64,000 bases of DNA. Origin: Paenibacillus arenilitoris (GTDB taxonomy: Bacteria > Bacillota > Bacilli > Paenibacillales > Paenibacillaceae). Positions within the stretch are counted from its first letter, which is position 1, and each line of letters begins with the position of its first letter. The position numbers were made by a program, and so were the translations under genes. The stretch is taken from positions 62,001-126,000 of the forward strand of contig NZ_JACXIY010000012.1 in the NCBI RefSeq assembly GCF_014705655.1, read 5' to 3'. Shown piece by piece: positions 17,652-26,355 of this stretch. A model generated the notes under the pieces. That model was not told the origin of the DNA. It did not search any database and saw nothing but the letters and a program-made list of their open reading frames with translations.

Positions 17652-19346
17652 ATGAGATTTAGCGATTATACATACGAGAGGCCGGACGTGAAGGCGTTCG
17701 AGGAGAAATTCAAAGGACTGCTAGGTACGTTCGCCGCGGCGGGAAGCTACGAGGAGCAGGACGCGGCGATGGCGGGCATGAACAAGCTCCGCAGCGAGTT
17801 CGACACGATGCAGACGATCGCGAGCATTCGCCACTCCATCGATACGACCGACGAATTTTACAAAACCGAGCAGGACTTCTTCGACGAGAACGGCCCGGTC
17901 GTGCAGGAATTCGTGACGGACTATTACCGGGCGCTGGTCGGCTCGCAATTCCGTTCCGAGCTCGAGGCCAAGTGGGGACGTCAGCTGTTCCGGCTCGCCG
18001 AGCTGTCGCTGAGAACGTTCAGCCCGGCGGTGATCGAGGACCTCCAGCAGGAGAACAAATTGACGACGGAATATACGAAGCTGATCGCTTCCGCGAAAAT
18101 TCCGTTCGAAGGCGAAGAGCGCACGCTCGCGCAGCTCGGTCCGTTCCAGCAATCGACCGACCGGGATATGCGCAGACGCGCAGCCGAAGCGTCCTCCGGC
18201 TTCATGGCGGAGAACGAAGCGACCCTCGACCGCATCTACGACGATCTGGTCAAAGTGCGCACGCGCATCGCGAAGAAGCTCGGCTTCGACAACTTCGTCG
18301 AGCTCGGCTACGCCCGCATGAGCCGGACCGACTACGACGCGGGCATGGTCGCGAATTTCCGGGCACAGGTGCGGGACCATATCGTGCCGGTCGCGACGAA
18401 GCTCAAGGAACGTCAGCGGAGCCGCATCGAGGTCGAGCAGCTGCTCTATTACGACGAGAACCTCGCTTTCCTGTCCGGCAACGCGACGCCGAAGGGCGAT
18501 CCGGACTGGATCGTGGCCGGGGGAGCGAAGATGTACGCGGAGCTGTCGCCGGAGACGGACGCGTTCTTCCGCTTCATGCAGGACAACGAGCTGATGGACC
18601 TCGTCGCCAAGAAGGGCAAGCAAGGCGGCGGTTACTGCACGTATATTAGCGAGCACAAGGCGCCTTACATTTTCTCCAACTTCAACGGCACCTCCGGCGA
18701 TATCGACGTGCTGACGCACGAGGCGGGGCATGCGTTCCAGGTGTACGAGAGCCGCGGCTACGCGGTGCCGGAATATGCCTTCCCGACGTACGAAGCGTGC
18801 GAGATCCATTCCATGAGCATGGAGTTTCTGACTTGGCCGTGGATGGAGCTGTTCTTCAAGGAGGACGCGGACAAATACCGGTTCGACCACCTCGCCAGCT
18901 CGCTCATCTTCATTCCGTACGGCGTCACCGTGGACGAATTCCAGCATTACGTCTATGCGAATCCGGACGCGACGCCGGCCGAGCGGAAGCAGGCGTGGCG
19001 CGAGATCGAGAAGAAATACCTCCCTCATCGCGATTACGCGGACAACGCGTACTTGGCGGCAGGCGGCTTCTGGCACAAGCAGGGACATATTTTCAATTCG
19101 CCGTTCTATTACATCGACTACACGCTGGCGCAGCTTTGCGCGTTCCAATTCTGGAAGAAGTCCCGCGAAGACCGCGAAGCCGCATGGAACGATTACCTCG
19201 GCCTATGCCGTCTCGGCGGCAGCCTCTCCTTCACGGAGCTCGCAAGCGCGGCCGGCCTGAACTCGCCGTTCGAAGACGGCTGCGTCGCCTCCGTCATCGG
19301 CACCATCGAAGCGTGGCTGGACGGCGTGGACGACAAGTCGCTGTAA
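17652..19346 (+). CDS. M3 family oligoendopeptidase
   Basis: The 564-residue protein carries the zinc motif HEAGH inside DVLTHEAGHAFQVYES (about residue 357), and a downstream EIHSMSMEFLTWPW helix that supplies the third zinc ligand in the M3/PepF family. There is no signal peptide, so it degrades peptides in the cytoplasm. It stands alone between the sigma gene and a terminator. Family assignment is firm; whether it is orthologous to PepF proper or to the shorter M3 oligoendopeptidase subgroup (the length favours the latter) is not settled. Confidence 0.9.
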   Translation: MRFSDYTYERPDVKAFEEKFKGLLGTFAAAGSYEEQDAAMAGMNKLRSEFDTMQTIASIRHSIDTTDEFYKTEQDFFDENGPVVQEFVTDYYRALVGSQFRSELEAKWGRQLFRLAELSLRTFSPAVIEDLQQENKLTTEYTKLIASAKIPFEGEERTLAQLGPFQQSTDRDMRRRAAEASSGFMAENEATLDRIYDDLVKVRTRIAKKLGFDNFVELGYARMSRTDYDAGMVANFRAQVRDHIVPVATKLKERQRSRIEVEQLLYYDENLAFLSGNATPKGDPDWIVAGGAKMYAELSPETDAFFRFMQDNELMDLVAKKGKQGGGYCTYISEHKAPYIFSNFNGTSGDIDVLTHEAGHAFQVYESRGYAVPEYAFPTYEACEIHSMSMEFLTWPWMELFFKEDADKYRFDHLASSLIFIPYGVTVDEFQHYVYANPDATPAERKQAWREIEKKYLPHRDYADNAYLAAGGFWHKQGHIFNSPFYYIDYTLAQLCAFQFWKKSREDREAAWNDYLGLCRLGGSLSFTELASAAGLNSPFEDGCVASVIGTIEAWLDGVDDKSL

Positions 19347-19384
19347 GGCGTTTAGATCAATCGCAGCCGGACGCTGCTAATAGT

Positions 19385-19428
19385 ACCGGCGGCAGTCTGG
19401 GACCGTTAAGTCCCGGATCGCCGCCGGT
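19385..19428 (+). terminator. Hairpin after the oligoendopeptidase
   Basis: ACCGGCGGC and GCCGCCGGT form the outer stem and GGGAC/GTCCC an inner stem. A short TTTATT follows. Base composition drops sharply just beyond it, marking the edge of an AT-rich insertion. Confidence 0.6.
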
Positions 19429-19569
19429 TTATTGTGTCGGAAGAAAATAAGGAAATGGAAAATCTGGCAGGTTAACGTGTCAATGTCGCCATTACAGGTT
19501 CCCATTTTGTGGTATTGTTATATCAATCTTACTATTTTATTTGCTGGCTGATACGTGGGAGGTAATTGA

Positions 19570-20097
19570 GTGATATACGTTGTAAGACATGGGCAAACAG
19601 ATCTGAACAAAGAAGGAAGGCTTCAGGGAAGACACGGACTGCAATTAAATGAACATGGAATGGCGCAAGCTAAGTCTCTAAGAGAAAGTCTTAATGACAT
19701 TAAATTTGATAAGGTTTATTCATCACCTCAAGAAAGAGCTATTCAAACATCTGAGATAGCAACAGGTATGAAAGCGATAATTGATAATAGACTTGATGTA
19801 TTTGACTTAGGCGAGGCTGACACTCTGAAAAGAGGCGAAGTAAAGATGGCTGGAGTAGTTCCTGATTCCAGTGTATATAGAGGTGTTGAAGATATAAATA
19901 CCTTTATAAAGAGAATTTTTGAATTTATGAATCAACTTAAGGATGAGTATGGAACGAAAAATGTTAATATTTTGCTATCTGGTCATAGGTGTACAACAGG
20001 CTGTATCGGTTCTTATTTTGAAGGTATTCCGAAGGATGGCAATGTTTTAAGGTATTCATCAGATAATGGTCAATATAAAATATATAAATTTCATTGA
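19570..20097 (+). CDS. Histidine phosphatase family protein
   Basis: The 175-residue protein has the phosphoglycerate-mutase-like motif VVRHGQTDLNKEGRLQG at residues 4-20, where RHG contains the phosphorylated His. A second conserved region LLSGHRCTTGC (about 137) supplies the other catalytic His. Translation starts at GTG 19570 behind GGGAGGT. Codons are strongly AT-rich compared with the oligoendopeptidase before it, suggesting recent transfer. It is followed by copies of the intergenic repeat described at 20119. The substrate is unknown. Confidence 0.82.
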   Translation: MIYVVRHGQTDLNKEGRLQGRHGLQLNEHGMAQAKSLRESLNDIKFDKVYSSPQERAIQTSEIATGMKAIIDNRLDVFDLGEADTLKRGEVKMAGVVPDSSVYRGVEDINTFIKRIFEFMNQLKDEYGTKNVNILLSGHRCTTGCIGSYFEGIPKDGNVLRYSSDNGQYKIYKFH

Positions 20098-20118
20098 AGA
20101 GAGACCGAAGACCCCATT

Positions 20119-20185
20119 GAGCTATCGGGAGACGATAGTTCACAGCTGCTCCTTTTTCATTACGCTAACGGGAGAATAGTTAAAA
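20119..20185. repeat. Intergenic hairpin-element fragments
   Basis: CTATCG-GGAGA-CGATAG (20122-20138) is a perfect stem-loop, followed by GCTAACGGGAGAATAGTT (20164-20181). Both are ends of the element family whose fuller copies are at 41712, 43314 and 44266. Here it separates the phosphatase and the AlkD-like gene. Confidence 0.6.
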
Positions 20186-20304
20186 GGGCGATGAGGGTAA
20201 CCCCCATAATGCGGTAATATTGTTATCAAGGAGGGATTTCGTTCGAAACAGTCGAATCTGAGGACATATTATGGAACAGCGCTTTAATAAAGGAGTTGTT
20301 TAAA

Positions 20305-20973
20305 ATGAATGAAAATAAAGGTACAGAAATAAAACGTTCTTCAAAAGCAGAAAACATTCTGCCACAAATCAATAGTAAAACTAAGCTTGGCGACTTACGA
20401 AAAATCGCGAAGGACATTAAAATAGATCACGAACTAGCTATGGAGCTTTGGTCAACCGAAGAGTTTTTGCCCAGACTATTGGCAATCTTAATTATGGACA
20501 AAAAACTTCTTTCAGAAGATGTGCTAAATAAGCTTGATAAGGATATGCAGATTCACACATTTGATGAGCGAAATAACTTAATGGATTGGTTAATGGCTAA
20601 TCAGCTCACCAAGGACAAGGAGACAATTGCATGGATGGAGTCATGGGAAAATAGCCCTTCTGCTCTTCAAAGGCGAGTTTTCTGGTATTATCAAGCACGA
20701 TTGAGATGGACTGGACAAACACCGCCTGATAACACCGAAGACTTACTATCTGCAATTGAAGCTAATATTACGCTGGAAGAACCGGAAGTACAATGGGCTA
20801 TGAATTTCACCGCAGGCTGGATAGGCGTTTATGATCAAAAGAATCGAGCACGTTGTATTAAACTTGGTGAGAAAACGGGTCTTTATAAAGATGAAATGGT
20901 ATCAAAGGGATGTACTCCCAATTATTTGCCGGAGTTCATTGCGATTGAAGTTAACAAACGACATAATAATTAG
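20305..20973 (+). CDS. DNA alkylation repair protein (AlkD-like)
   Basis: The 222-residue all-helical protein fits the ALK/AlkD HEAT-repeat glycosylase family, which excises alkylated bases. Recognisable stretches are LGDLRKIAKDIKIDHELAMELW near the N-terminus, RRVFWYYQARLRW in the middle and VQWAMNFTAGWIGVY later. AAGGAG at 20290-20295 is 9 bases before the ATG at 20305; the in-frame TTG at 20296 abuts the site and is disfavoured. It is AT-rich like its upstream neighbour. Whether it is catalytically active cannot be judged from this reading. Confidence 0.7.
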   Translation: MNENKGTEIKRSSKAENILPQINSKTKLGDLRKIAKDIKIDHELAMELWSTEEFLPRLLAILIMDKKLLSEDVLNKLDKDMQIHTFDERNNLMDWLMANQLTKDKETIAWMESWENSPSALQRRVFWYYQARLRWTGQTPPDNTEDLLSAIEANITLEEPEVQWAMNFTAGWIGVYDQKNRARCIKLGEKTGLYKDEMVSKGCTPNYLPEFIAIEVNKRHNN

Positions 20974-20981
20974 TTACCTTT

Positions 20982-21037
20982 CGATAGCTCCATGAAGACA
21001 GGCTGCCGGGTATTAAGGGACCAAGAAGAGGTTGGGA
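20982..21037 (+). repeat. Chimeric scar: hairpin-element piece joined to a Nudix-gene piece
   Basis: Bases 20986-21009 are identical to 44266-44289 (first arm of an intergenic hairpin element). Bases 21011-21037 are identical to 44463-44489, inside the Nudix hydrolase gene. The 173 bases that separate them at 44 kb are missing here. The remainder of 21038-21234 holds nothing recognisable. Confidence 0.8.
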
Positions 21038-21234
21038 CAAGAAGCCAAAGAGGTGGGAAATGCTGCGCGCCTGACCGCTGCATATGTTTTCTCCATATCG
21101 AAATGACCTCCGGTATAGTAATTTGCTTCGACTCATCGAAATAGAAAGCGCATTCATGAATGGCGGCAACCAATACAATGATCAGAGCATACGTGACAAA
21201 CAACTGATCACGTCACATTACTCCTTAATTCGCC

Positions 21235-21981
21235 TTATTCATCGAGGCTGTCTTCCGTCTCCACGCCTTCTGCGATTCCCCTATAGCTTCCCGGTGTTCT
21301 GCCTGTGTATTTCTTGAACACTTTCGAAAAGTAATGTTTGTCCTCGTAGCCAACCTGCTGACCGATCAGGCTGATGGTCAAATACTGCTCGCTCTCCAGC
21401 AGCTTCTTTGCCTCGCGAATGCGTATCTCGTGCAAATAATTGACAAAGTTCGAGCCCGTTTCTTTTTTGAATAAGCTGCTAATGTAATTCGGATGAAGAT
21501 TCACGAGATCGGCCAGCTTGTCCAAGGAAATATCCTCCATAAAGTTCTCCTCCATATAAGAAAGTATTTTTTGGGCATGATGCCGATACTCGGATTCCGT
21601 TGCGGCGGCACTTGGCAGTTCTTCCCGAACACGATTAAGCAGAATGGCAATTTCGTCCCTATCTATCGGCTTTAGCAAATAATCGATGACGCCGCAACGC
21701 AATGCCCTGCGAACATATTCGAATTCGTCGTAACCCGTCAGAATAATGAAACGGTCGCAAAGTCCGCTTTCCCTGGCCTCCTCAATGAGCTGGAAGCCGT
21801 TTTGCTCCGGCATATGAAGATCCGTGATCATCACGTCCGGCATATAGGACTTCATCTTCTCGATTGCTTCTCTCGCGTGTCCCGCAGTCTGCACTTCCGT
21901 ACAGACCGGTGCGACTTCCTTAACGACTTTCACCAATCCGCCCAGAATCAATGGCTCGTCGTCCACAATGAGAATCTTCAT
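21235..21981 (-). CDS. Response regulator with AraC-type DNA-binding domain (YesN-like)
   Basis: The 248-residue protein has a receiver domain (MKILIVDDEPLILGG, phospho-acceptor Asp in DVMITDLHMPEQNG, Lys in LLKPIDRDE) directly followed by an AraC double helix-turn-helix (LADLVNLHPNYISSLFKKETG and IGQQVGYEDKHYFSKVFKKYTG). It is short for the YesN family because the usual middle region is absent. Its ATG overlaps the kinase stop (ATGA at 21978-21981), so the two are translationally coupled. It presumably activates the ABC transporter genes upstream. Confidence 0.9.
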   Translation of the reverse strand: MKILIVDDEPLILGGLVKVVKEVAPVCTEVQTAGHAREAIEKMKSYMPDVMITDLHMPEQNGFQLIEEARESGLCDRFIILTGYDEFEYVRRALRCGVIDYLLKPIDRDEIAILLNRVREELPSAAATESEYRHHAQKILSYMEENFMEDISLDKLADLVNLHPNYISSLFKKETGSNFVNYLHEIRIREAKKLLESEQYLTISLIGQQVGYEDKHYFSKVFKKYTGRTPGSYRGIAEGVETEDSLDE

Positions 21982-23723
21982 CCTGCGTTCACCGTCCTTC
22001 TTGTCAAATATAGAGTAAATACCGTGCCTTTGCCGAGTTCGCTTTCGATTTCGAGCCGCGATGATCCGCCATAAAACGATTTGACTCTGGCTGCAACGTT
22101 GTAGAGCCCCCAACCGCTTTCACCTTCTTGTGGAATGCCGGCGTCGCAAGCGTCCAGCCTGCTTCGTATCTCCCTCAGTCTCTCCGGAGGAATCCCTACC
22201 CCATTGTCTGAAATGACAATCCGTACCTCTTCCATCTCCTCATAGGCCTCCATTCGGATTCGAACGTGCCGCAGAACATTCGAGACGCTGTGGACGATAC
22301 AGTTCTCAATGAGAGGTTGCAAAATAAATTTAGGACATGGCATGCTACTAGCGTCTAACATAACCGCAAAGTCGTAAGTCAGTCGTTCCTGCAGACGTTT
22401 CTTGTGAATATTCAAATAAAAACGAATGATCTCTATTTCTTTGTCCAGCATCGTCACATCCTTCCCGGTGGTAAGGCTGTAACGCATCAGCTTGCCGAAC
22501 CAGAACGAAATATCGGCAACCTCCTTGTCATTGTTCGTTTCGGCGAGCATTCGGATCGTTTCCAGCGTATTGTACAGGAAATGCGGCTTAATCTGCGCCT
22601 GTAGTACCCTATAGGCTGCTTCTTTATTTCGCAGCTCCGCCCGGTGCACGTTATTAATTAATTTCTCCATGCGATCAATCATGTTATTGTACGTGACGAT
22701 CAGGAAACCGATTTCGTCTTGTTTGCCAGGTCTTTCTAATTTTACGATCATAGGCTTCAAATTCCCGTCGTTGACGGAGCGCATATGCCTTGCCATCTGA
22801 AGAATTCGTTTGGCTATGAACGAAGCCAAAAAGTAATAGGATACCGAAAATATGGTCAAGAGCCCCACAATCACGGCCACGATAACCATTTCCTTTTCTC
22901 TGATTGCGTGAAATACATCGCTGATTTGTCCGACAATAACGACGCGAACATCCAACTCTTCCAGGTACATTTGGTTAACTATCGTTTTTCGATCAATGAA
23001 AGAAGAGGTCTGCGGATTCGAATTCACCAGCCGTAATATTGGCTTGACTTCTTTTAATAATTTTTCGTCGGTAAGCAGCGAATTCCCCGTCTCCGATAGC
23101 AGGTAAGCCCTCCAATTGCCTTCTACGCCAGCCGCTTGGTAAAATTTCCTCAACAACTCGTCTCCGGCGTGAATCTGCAGGATACCGATCTTTTCCGTAA
23201 TCAACGTATTATAGAGGCTTTGCAAATAAACAAGCTCGGATTGATTATCGTTCCGATAAAGAATCGTCCATTGGCCGCTCCCTGGCTTCAGCGATCGGAC
23301 AATGTTCCCCACTTCCGGATCCATGCTGGATACTTCAAGAAACTGCTCTGGAATGGGCATCACGTGATCTTTCATTTTGTAGATCATCAGCGAGCTGATT
23401 TCCTGATTAGCAAACATCGACTGGGTGAAAGCGGGACTGATATAGCGAAGATAAGCATAAACGCTTTCCTTGTCGGAATGGTATTCTCCGTCCAAATAAG
23501 CGGTGACGTAGGGGTTGTATTGCAGCACCCGATGCACCGATGCTATTCGGGTCAGATCCGCTTTCATGTTGGCGTATGCTTGTTCCAATATTTTTTGACG
23601 GCTTTCTACAAATTGCTGCGACAGATTGTCGTATATGAACGAGTACATATAACTTCCAAGGGCAATCATCGGGATTAGAATCAAAACGACATATCCCCAT
23701 ATCATTTTGAGTACGATGCTCAT
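21978..23723 (-). CDS. YesM-like sensor histidine kinase
   Basis: The 581-residue membrane kinase has a transmembrane helix at its start (VLKMIWGYVVLILIPMIALG), an extracellular sensing region, a second membrane helix near residue 280 and a HAMP linker. The phospho-acceptor region is LQAQIKPHFLYNTLETIRML, and the ATPase domain has an N box LQPLIENCIVHSV and a G box NGVGIPPERL. The start at 23723 is preferred because GGAGGAG lies 9 to 12 bases upstream. It follows the binding-protein gene after a terminator-like hairpin; in related loci the kinase pair usually precedes it. Confidence 0.9.
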   Translation of the reverse strand: MSIVLKMIWGYVVLILIPMIALGSYMYSFIYDNLSQQFVESRQKILEQAYANMKADLTRIASVHRVLQYNPYVTAYLDGEYHSDKESVYAYLRYISPAFTQSMFANQEISSLMIYKMKDHVMPIPEQFLEVSSMDPEVGNIVRSLKPGSGQWTILYRNDNQSELVYLQSLYNTLITEKIGILQIHAGDELLRKFYQAAGVEGNWRAYLLSETGNSLLTDEKLLKEVKPILRLVNSNPQTSSFIDRKTIVNQMYLEELDVRVVIVGQISDVFHAIREKEMVIVAVIVGLLTIFSVSYYFLASFIAKRILQMARHMRSVNDGNLKPMIVKLERPGKQDEIGFLIVTYNNMIDRMEKLINNVHRAELRNKEAAYRVLQAQIKPHFLYNTLETIRMLAETNNDKEVADISFWFGKLMRYSLTTGKDVTMLDKEIEIIRFYLNIHKKRLQERLTYDFAVMLDASSMPCPKFILQPLIENCIVHSVSNVLRHVRIRMEAYEEMEEVRIVISDNGVGIPPERLREIRSRLDACDAGIPQEGESGWGLYNVAARVKSFYGGSSRLEIESELGKGTVFTLYLTRRTVNAG

Positions 23724-23775
23724 GACGTTCGAACTCCTCCTGATGACGGCGCGGTAAGCGTTCCCGTGTTCTTGC

Positions 23776-23808
23776 AAAAATACCAATAGAGGCGCCTATG
23801 CGCCTCTA
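23776..23808 (-). terminator. Terminator/attenuator between binding protein and kinase
   Basis: TAGAGGCGC and GCGCCTCTA arms (23787-23808) are followed on the minus strand by GGTATTTTT. It would limit read-through from the abundant binding-protein transcript into the regulatory pair. Confidence 0.7.
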
Positions 23809-23823
23809 CCAGCTAATCGGACA

Positions 23824-25392
23824 TTACTTCAGCAAATCCTTTTTCTCCTGATACGTTTGGTTCGCCCAGTCTGTCAACTTCTGAAGCCCGATATTCTCAG
23901 CATTTTTTACCAAGGCTTCATAGTTTTGCACGGCTTCCTCCTCGGTTTTCGCCAAATAAATTTTTACCTTCTCGTTCCTGATCATATCGTCTATCTTTGT
24001 CTTGATCGTTTTCTCCGAAGAATCCGGCTTCGTTTGGATCATACCGACGGCTGGTTTGGAGGTTTTGATTTCTTTTAGCTCCATCAATGCCTGAGTCGTT
24101 TGCGTACCTGGTTTATATCCCAGCATCCCCTCTGTGATGCCATCGTTGTAGAGGTACCACCACTTGATTCCGTTGCTATTTACGAAATCAGCGTCGGACG
24201 GATCATATTTTAGGTTTGGATAACCTTCCTCATTCCAAGTCCAATGCTCGCCTTCAACCCCGAACATAGTCAATTTTTTGCCCTCATCGCTTGCTAGGTA
24301 CTGCAAAAATTGGATAGACTTCTCTGGATTTTTGTTGTTTTTGGTAATGAAGGTTCCGGCGAAGCCAAGCCCCGTGCCTACGACCTTCGCATCTTTCGAT
24401 AATGCCGTAGGCAGCATTTTGAAGGAGAAATCTCCTCCGTCGTTATTAATGGCGATGTTGTCCTTGTCCGCCGTGCTTACCGTTTGACTGTGGGCGAACG
24501 CTTTGCCGCTCGTCGCATATTGATCGTCGATCAAGTCATTGGCATGAGCGAAGTTCTCGGCTTGTATATAGCCGTTGCGATAAAGGCTGTTCATGAATTT
24601 GAAGAAATCTAGCATTTTGGGATGCTTGAGGTAATATTCGATCTTTCCGTCCTGTTCGTACCAATTCTCAAAGTAAGCATCGATGCCAAACTGAATGATA
24701 AAATATTGTTCGATCCAGTTTTTGTCCATCACGAGCGGTACCGTATCGGGATACTTCTCCTTGACCATGGCCAAAACGTTCGTGAAATCCTCCAACGAGG
24801 CGATCGTAGGATTTCCAAGCTCCTTCAGGATGTCTTCCCTCACGGCAATGCCGGGGTTGCCGTCGCTGCCGACCGCGTATTTGTTCTGCTCCAATTCCGC
24901 TTGCGTGGCGAAAGAGTTCCGCACCGTGTAGAAATGGCCGTCATCCATCGTGTGAATTCCGATTCTCGTGTCGTCGATTTTAAAGTCCGGCGCGTACTTT
25001 TCGATTAATTCATTCCAGGGATACGACAATTTGGAATCGGACAGGCGATCAATTTGGGCATAAGTAAAAATGAGATCCGGCAAATCGCCGGAAGCAATCA
25101 TCAGTGGAAGCTGTTTGTCATCCGTTGCGACCGTCACGTTTAATTTAACTCCCGTCATTTCGGTTATTTTTTCCGCTACCGGACCTTTCCATTCCCGGAC
25201 CGGATACCATGGCATGTCGATAAATAACGACAGCTCTTCGATTTCTCCCCCCTTCGCCGATCCGCCGCCGGAGTCGGACGCTTGCGGGTTACCGCTGTTC
25301 GCGCCGTTGCCGCTGCATGCCGACAGCAATGACAATACTAGAATAACCGCTACAGATGCCGTCAGAGTCTTTTTAAACTTGCCTTGATTCAA
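23824..25392 (-). CDS. Extracellular sugar-binding lipoprotein (LplA-like), TTG start
   Basis: The 522-residue protein has a lipoprotein signal peptide with lipobox SLLSAC (Cys at about 26) and a Gly/Ser linker before a large solute-binding fold. It starts at TTG 25392, with AGGAGGGG 5 bases upstream. It lies downstream of two permease genes, so the three make one importer. The nearby GH2 beta-galactosidase suggests a galactoside ligand; the sequence alone does not show it. Confidence 0.9.
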   Translation of the reverse strand: MNQGKFKKTLTASVAVILVLSLLSACSGNGANSGNPQASDSGGGSAKGGEIEELSLFIDMPWYPVREWKGPVAEKITEMTGVKLNVTVATDDKQLPLMIASGDLPDLIFTYAQIDRLSDSKLSYPWNELIEKYAPDFKIDDTRIGIHTMDDGHFYTVRNSFATQAELEQNKYAVGSDGNPGIAVREDILKELGNPTIASLEDFTNVLAMVKEKYPDTVPLVMDKNWIEQYFIIQFGIDAYFENWYEQDGKIEYYLKHPKMLDFFKFMNSLYRNGYIQAENFAHANDLIDDQYATSGKAFAHSQTVSTADKDNIAINNDGGDFSFKMLPTALSKDAKVVGTGLGFAGTFITKNNKNPEKSIQFLQYLASDEGKKLTMFGVEGEHWTWNEEGYPNLKYDPSDADFVNSNGIKWWYLYNDGITEGMLGYKPGTQTTQALMELKEIKTSKPAVGMIQTKPDSSEKTIKTKIDDMIRNEKVKIYLAKTEEEAVQNYEALVKNAENIGLQKLTDWANQTYQEKKDLLK

Positions 25393-25421
25393 AACAACCC
25401 CTCCTATGATTTGTATTATAT

Positions 25422-25442
25422 ATTAAAGCAAAAAGCTTTAAT
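25422..25442. promoter_or_regulatory. Perfect AT-rich hairpin before the binding-protein gene
   Basis: ATTAAAGC and GCTTTAAT arms flank AAAAA in the gap between permease and binding-protein genes. It could be an mRNA processing stem or a protein-binding palindrome. Confidence 0.4.
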
Positions 25443-25457
25443 AACAAGCCGGCGGCA

Positions 25458-26339
25458 TCAGCCCTTGACGGAGCCAAGCATAATGCCATGTATGAAAAAC
25501 CGCTGCAGGAACGGATACACGCAAACGATCGGTGCGATTGAGACCACCATGGCGGATAGCTGCAGGGAATAACTGGTGACGCCGGACGATGCGCTGTTGG
25601 CGGCACCGACAGCATCCATCGGCGCATTGCTTTTGTTTATGACCTCCATCATCCGGTAAGCAAGCGTCCGCAAATTGTCGGATTGAACAAAATAAGCGGA
25701 GTCCACCCAGGAATTCCATTGGCCAACGCCCATGAATAGCGCCATCGTAGCGATGAGCGGCATCGAAACCGGGAGGATGATGCGATAGAAGGTAACAAAT
25801 TCATTCGCTCCGTCCATATACGCGGATTCTTTCAGCTCCCCCGGTATTTCACGGAAGAACGAAATGGCGATCAGCAGGAAGAACGTACTTAGCATGGACG
25901 GGATAATGTAGACCCCAAATGAATTCAGCAGCCCGACGGAACGCAGCACTACGTAGTAAGGAATCAGACCGCCGGAGAAATACATAGCGAAAATAATCAT
26001 AGTAAAATAAAACTTGCTAAACAAAAGCTCACGATGCGAAAGTCCATATGCAACAAGGCACGTAAGCAGCACGCCCAGCGCGGAGCCGGATATCGTGCGG
26101 ACCACCGTCACCAGGAACGCCTTATACCATTGCGGATCGTTCAAAAATGCGGCATAGTTCTCGAACGTCACGTTCCGGGGCCAGAAATATATGCCTCCGA
26201 GAAGCGAATCGGTACCTTTGTTAAACGAGAGAATCAAGACATAATAAAACGGGTACAGCATGGCCAGCATGATGACCAACAAGATGACGGTAACAACGCT
26301 GTCCATGACAAGATCCTTTTTCCTTTGACTTACATTCAT
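25458..26339 (-). CDS. Sugar ABC transporter permease (YtcP/LplC-like)
   Basis: The product of about 293 residues has six membrane helices, with the EAA loop at ESAYMDGANEFVTFYRIILP, as in CUT1 permeases. The ATG at 26339 has AAGGAG 8 bases upstream, better than the longer frame start at 26390. It ends with LGSVKG, the usual terminus of this family. It is the partner of the permease at 26356-27333. Confidence 0.9.
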   Translation of the reverse strand: MNVSQRKKDLVMDSVVTVILLVIMLAMLYPFYYVLILSFNKGTDSLLGGIYFWPRNVTFENYAAFLNDPQWYKAFLVTVVRTISGSALGVLLTCLVAYGLSHRELLFSKFYFTMIIFAMYFSGGLIPYYVVLRSVGLLNSFGVYIIPSMLSTFFLLIAISFFREIPGELKESAYMDGANEFVTFYRIILPVSMPLIATMALFMGVGQWNSWVDSAYFVQSDNLRTLAYRMMEVINKSNAPMDAVGAANSASSGVTSYSLQLSAMVVSIAPIVCVYPFLQRFFIHGIMLGSVKG

Positions 26340-26355
26340 CGATGGATCTCCTTTT

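Noticed and set aside
20970-21203. Small genes in either strand after the AlkD-like gene
   Set aside because: The segment is composed of scar sequence matching 44.27-44.49 kb, so the frames are accidental.
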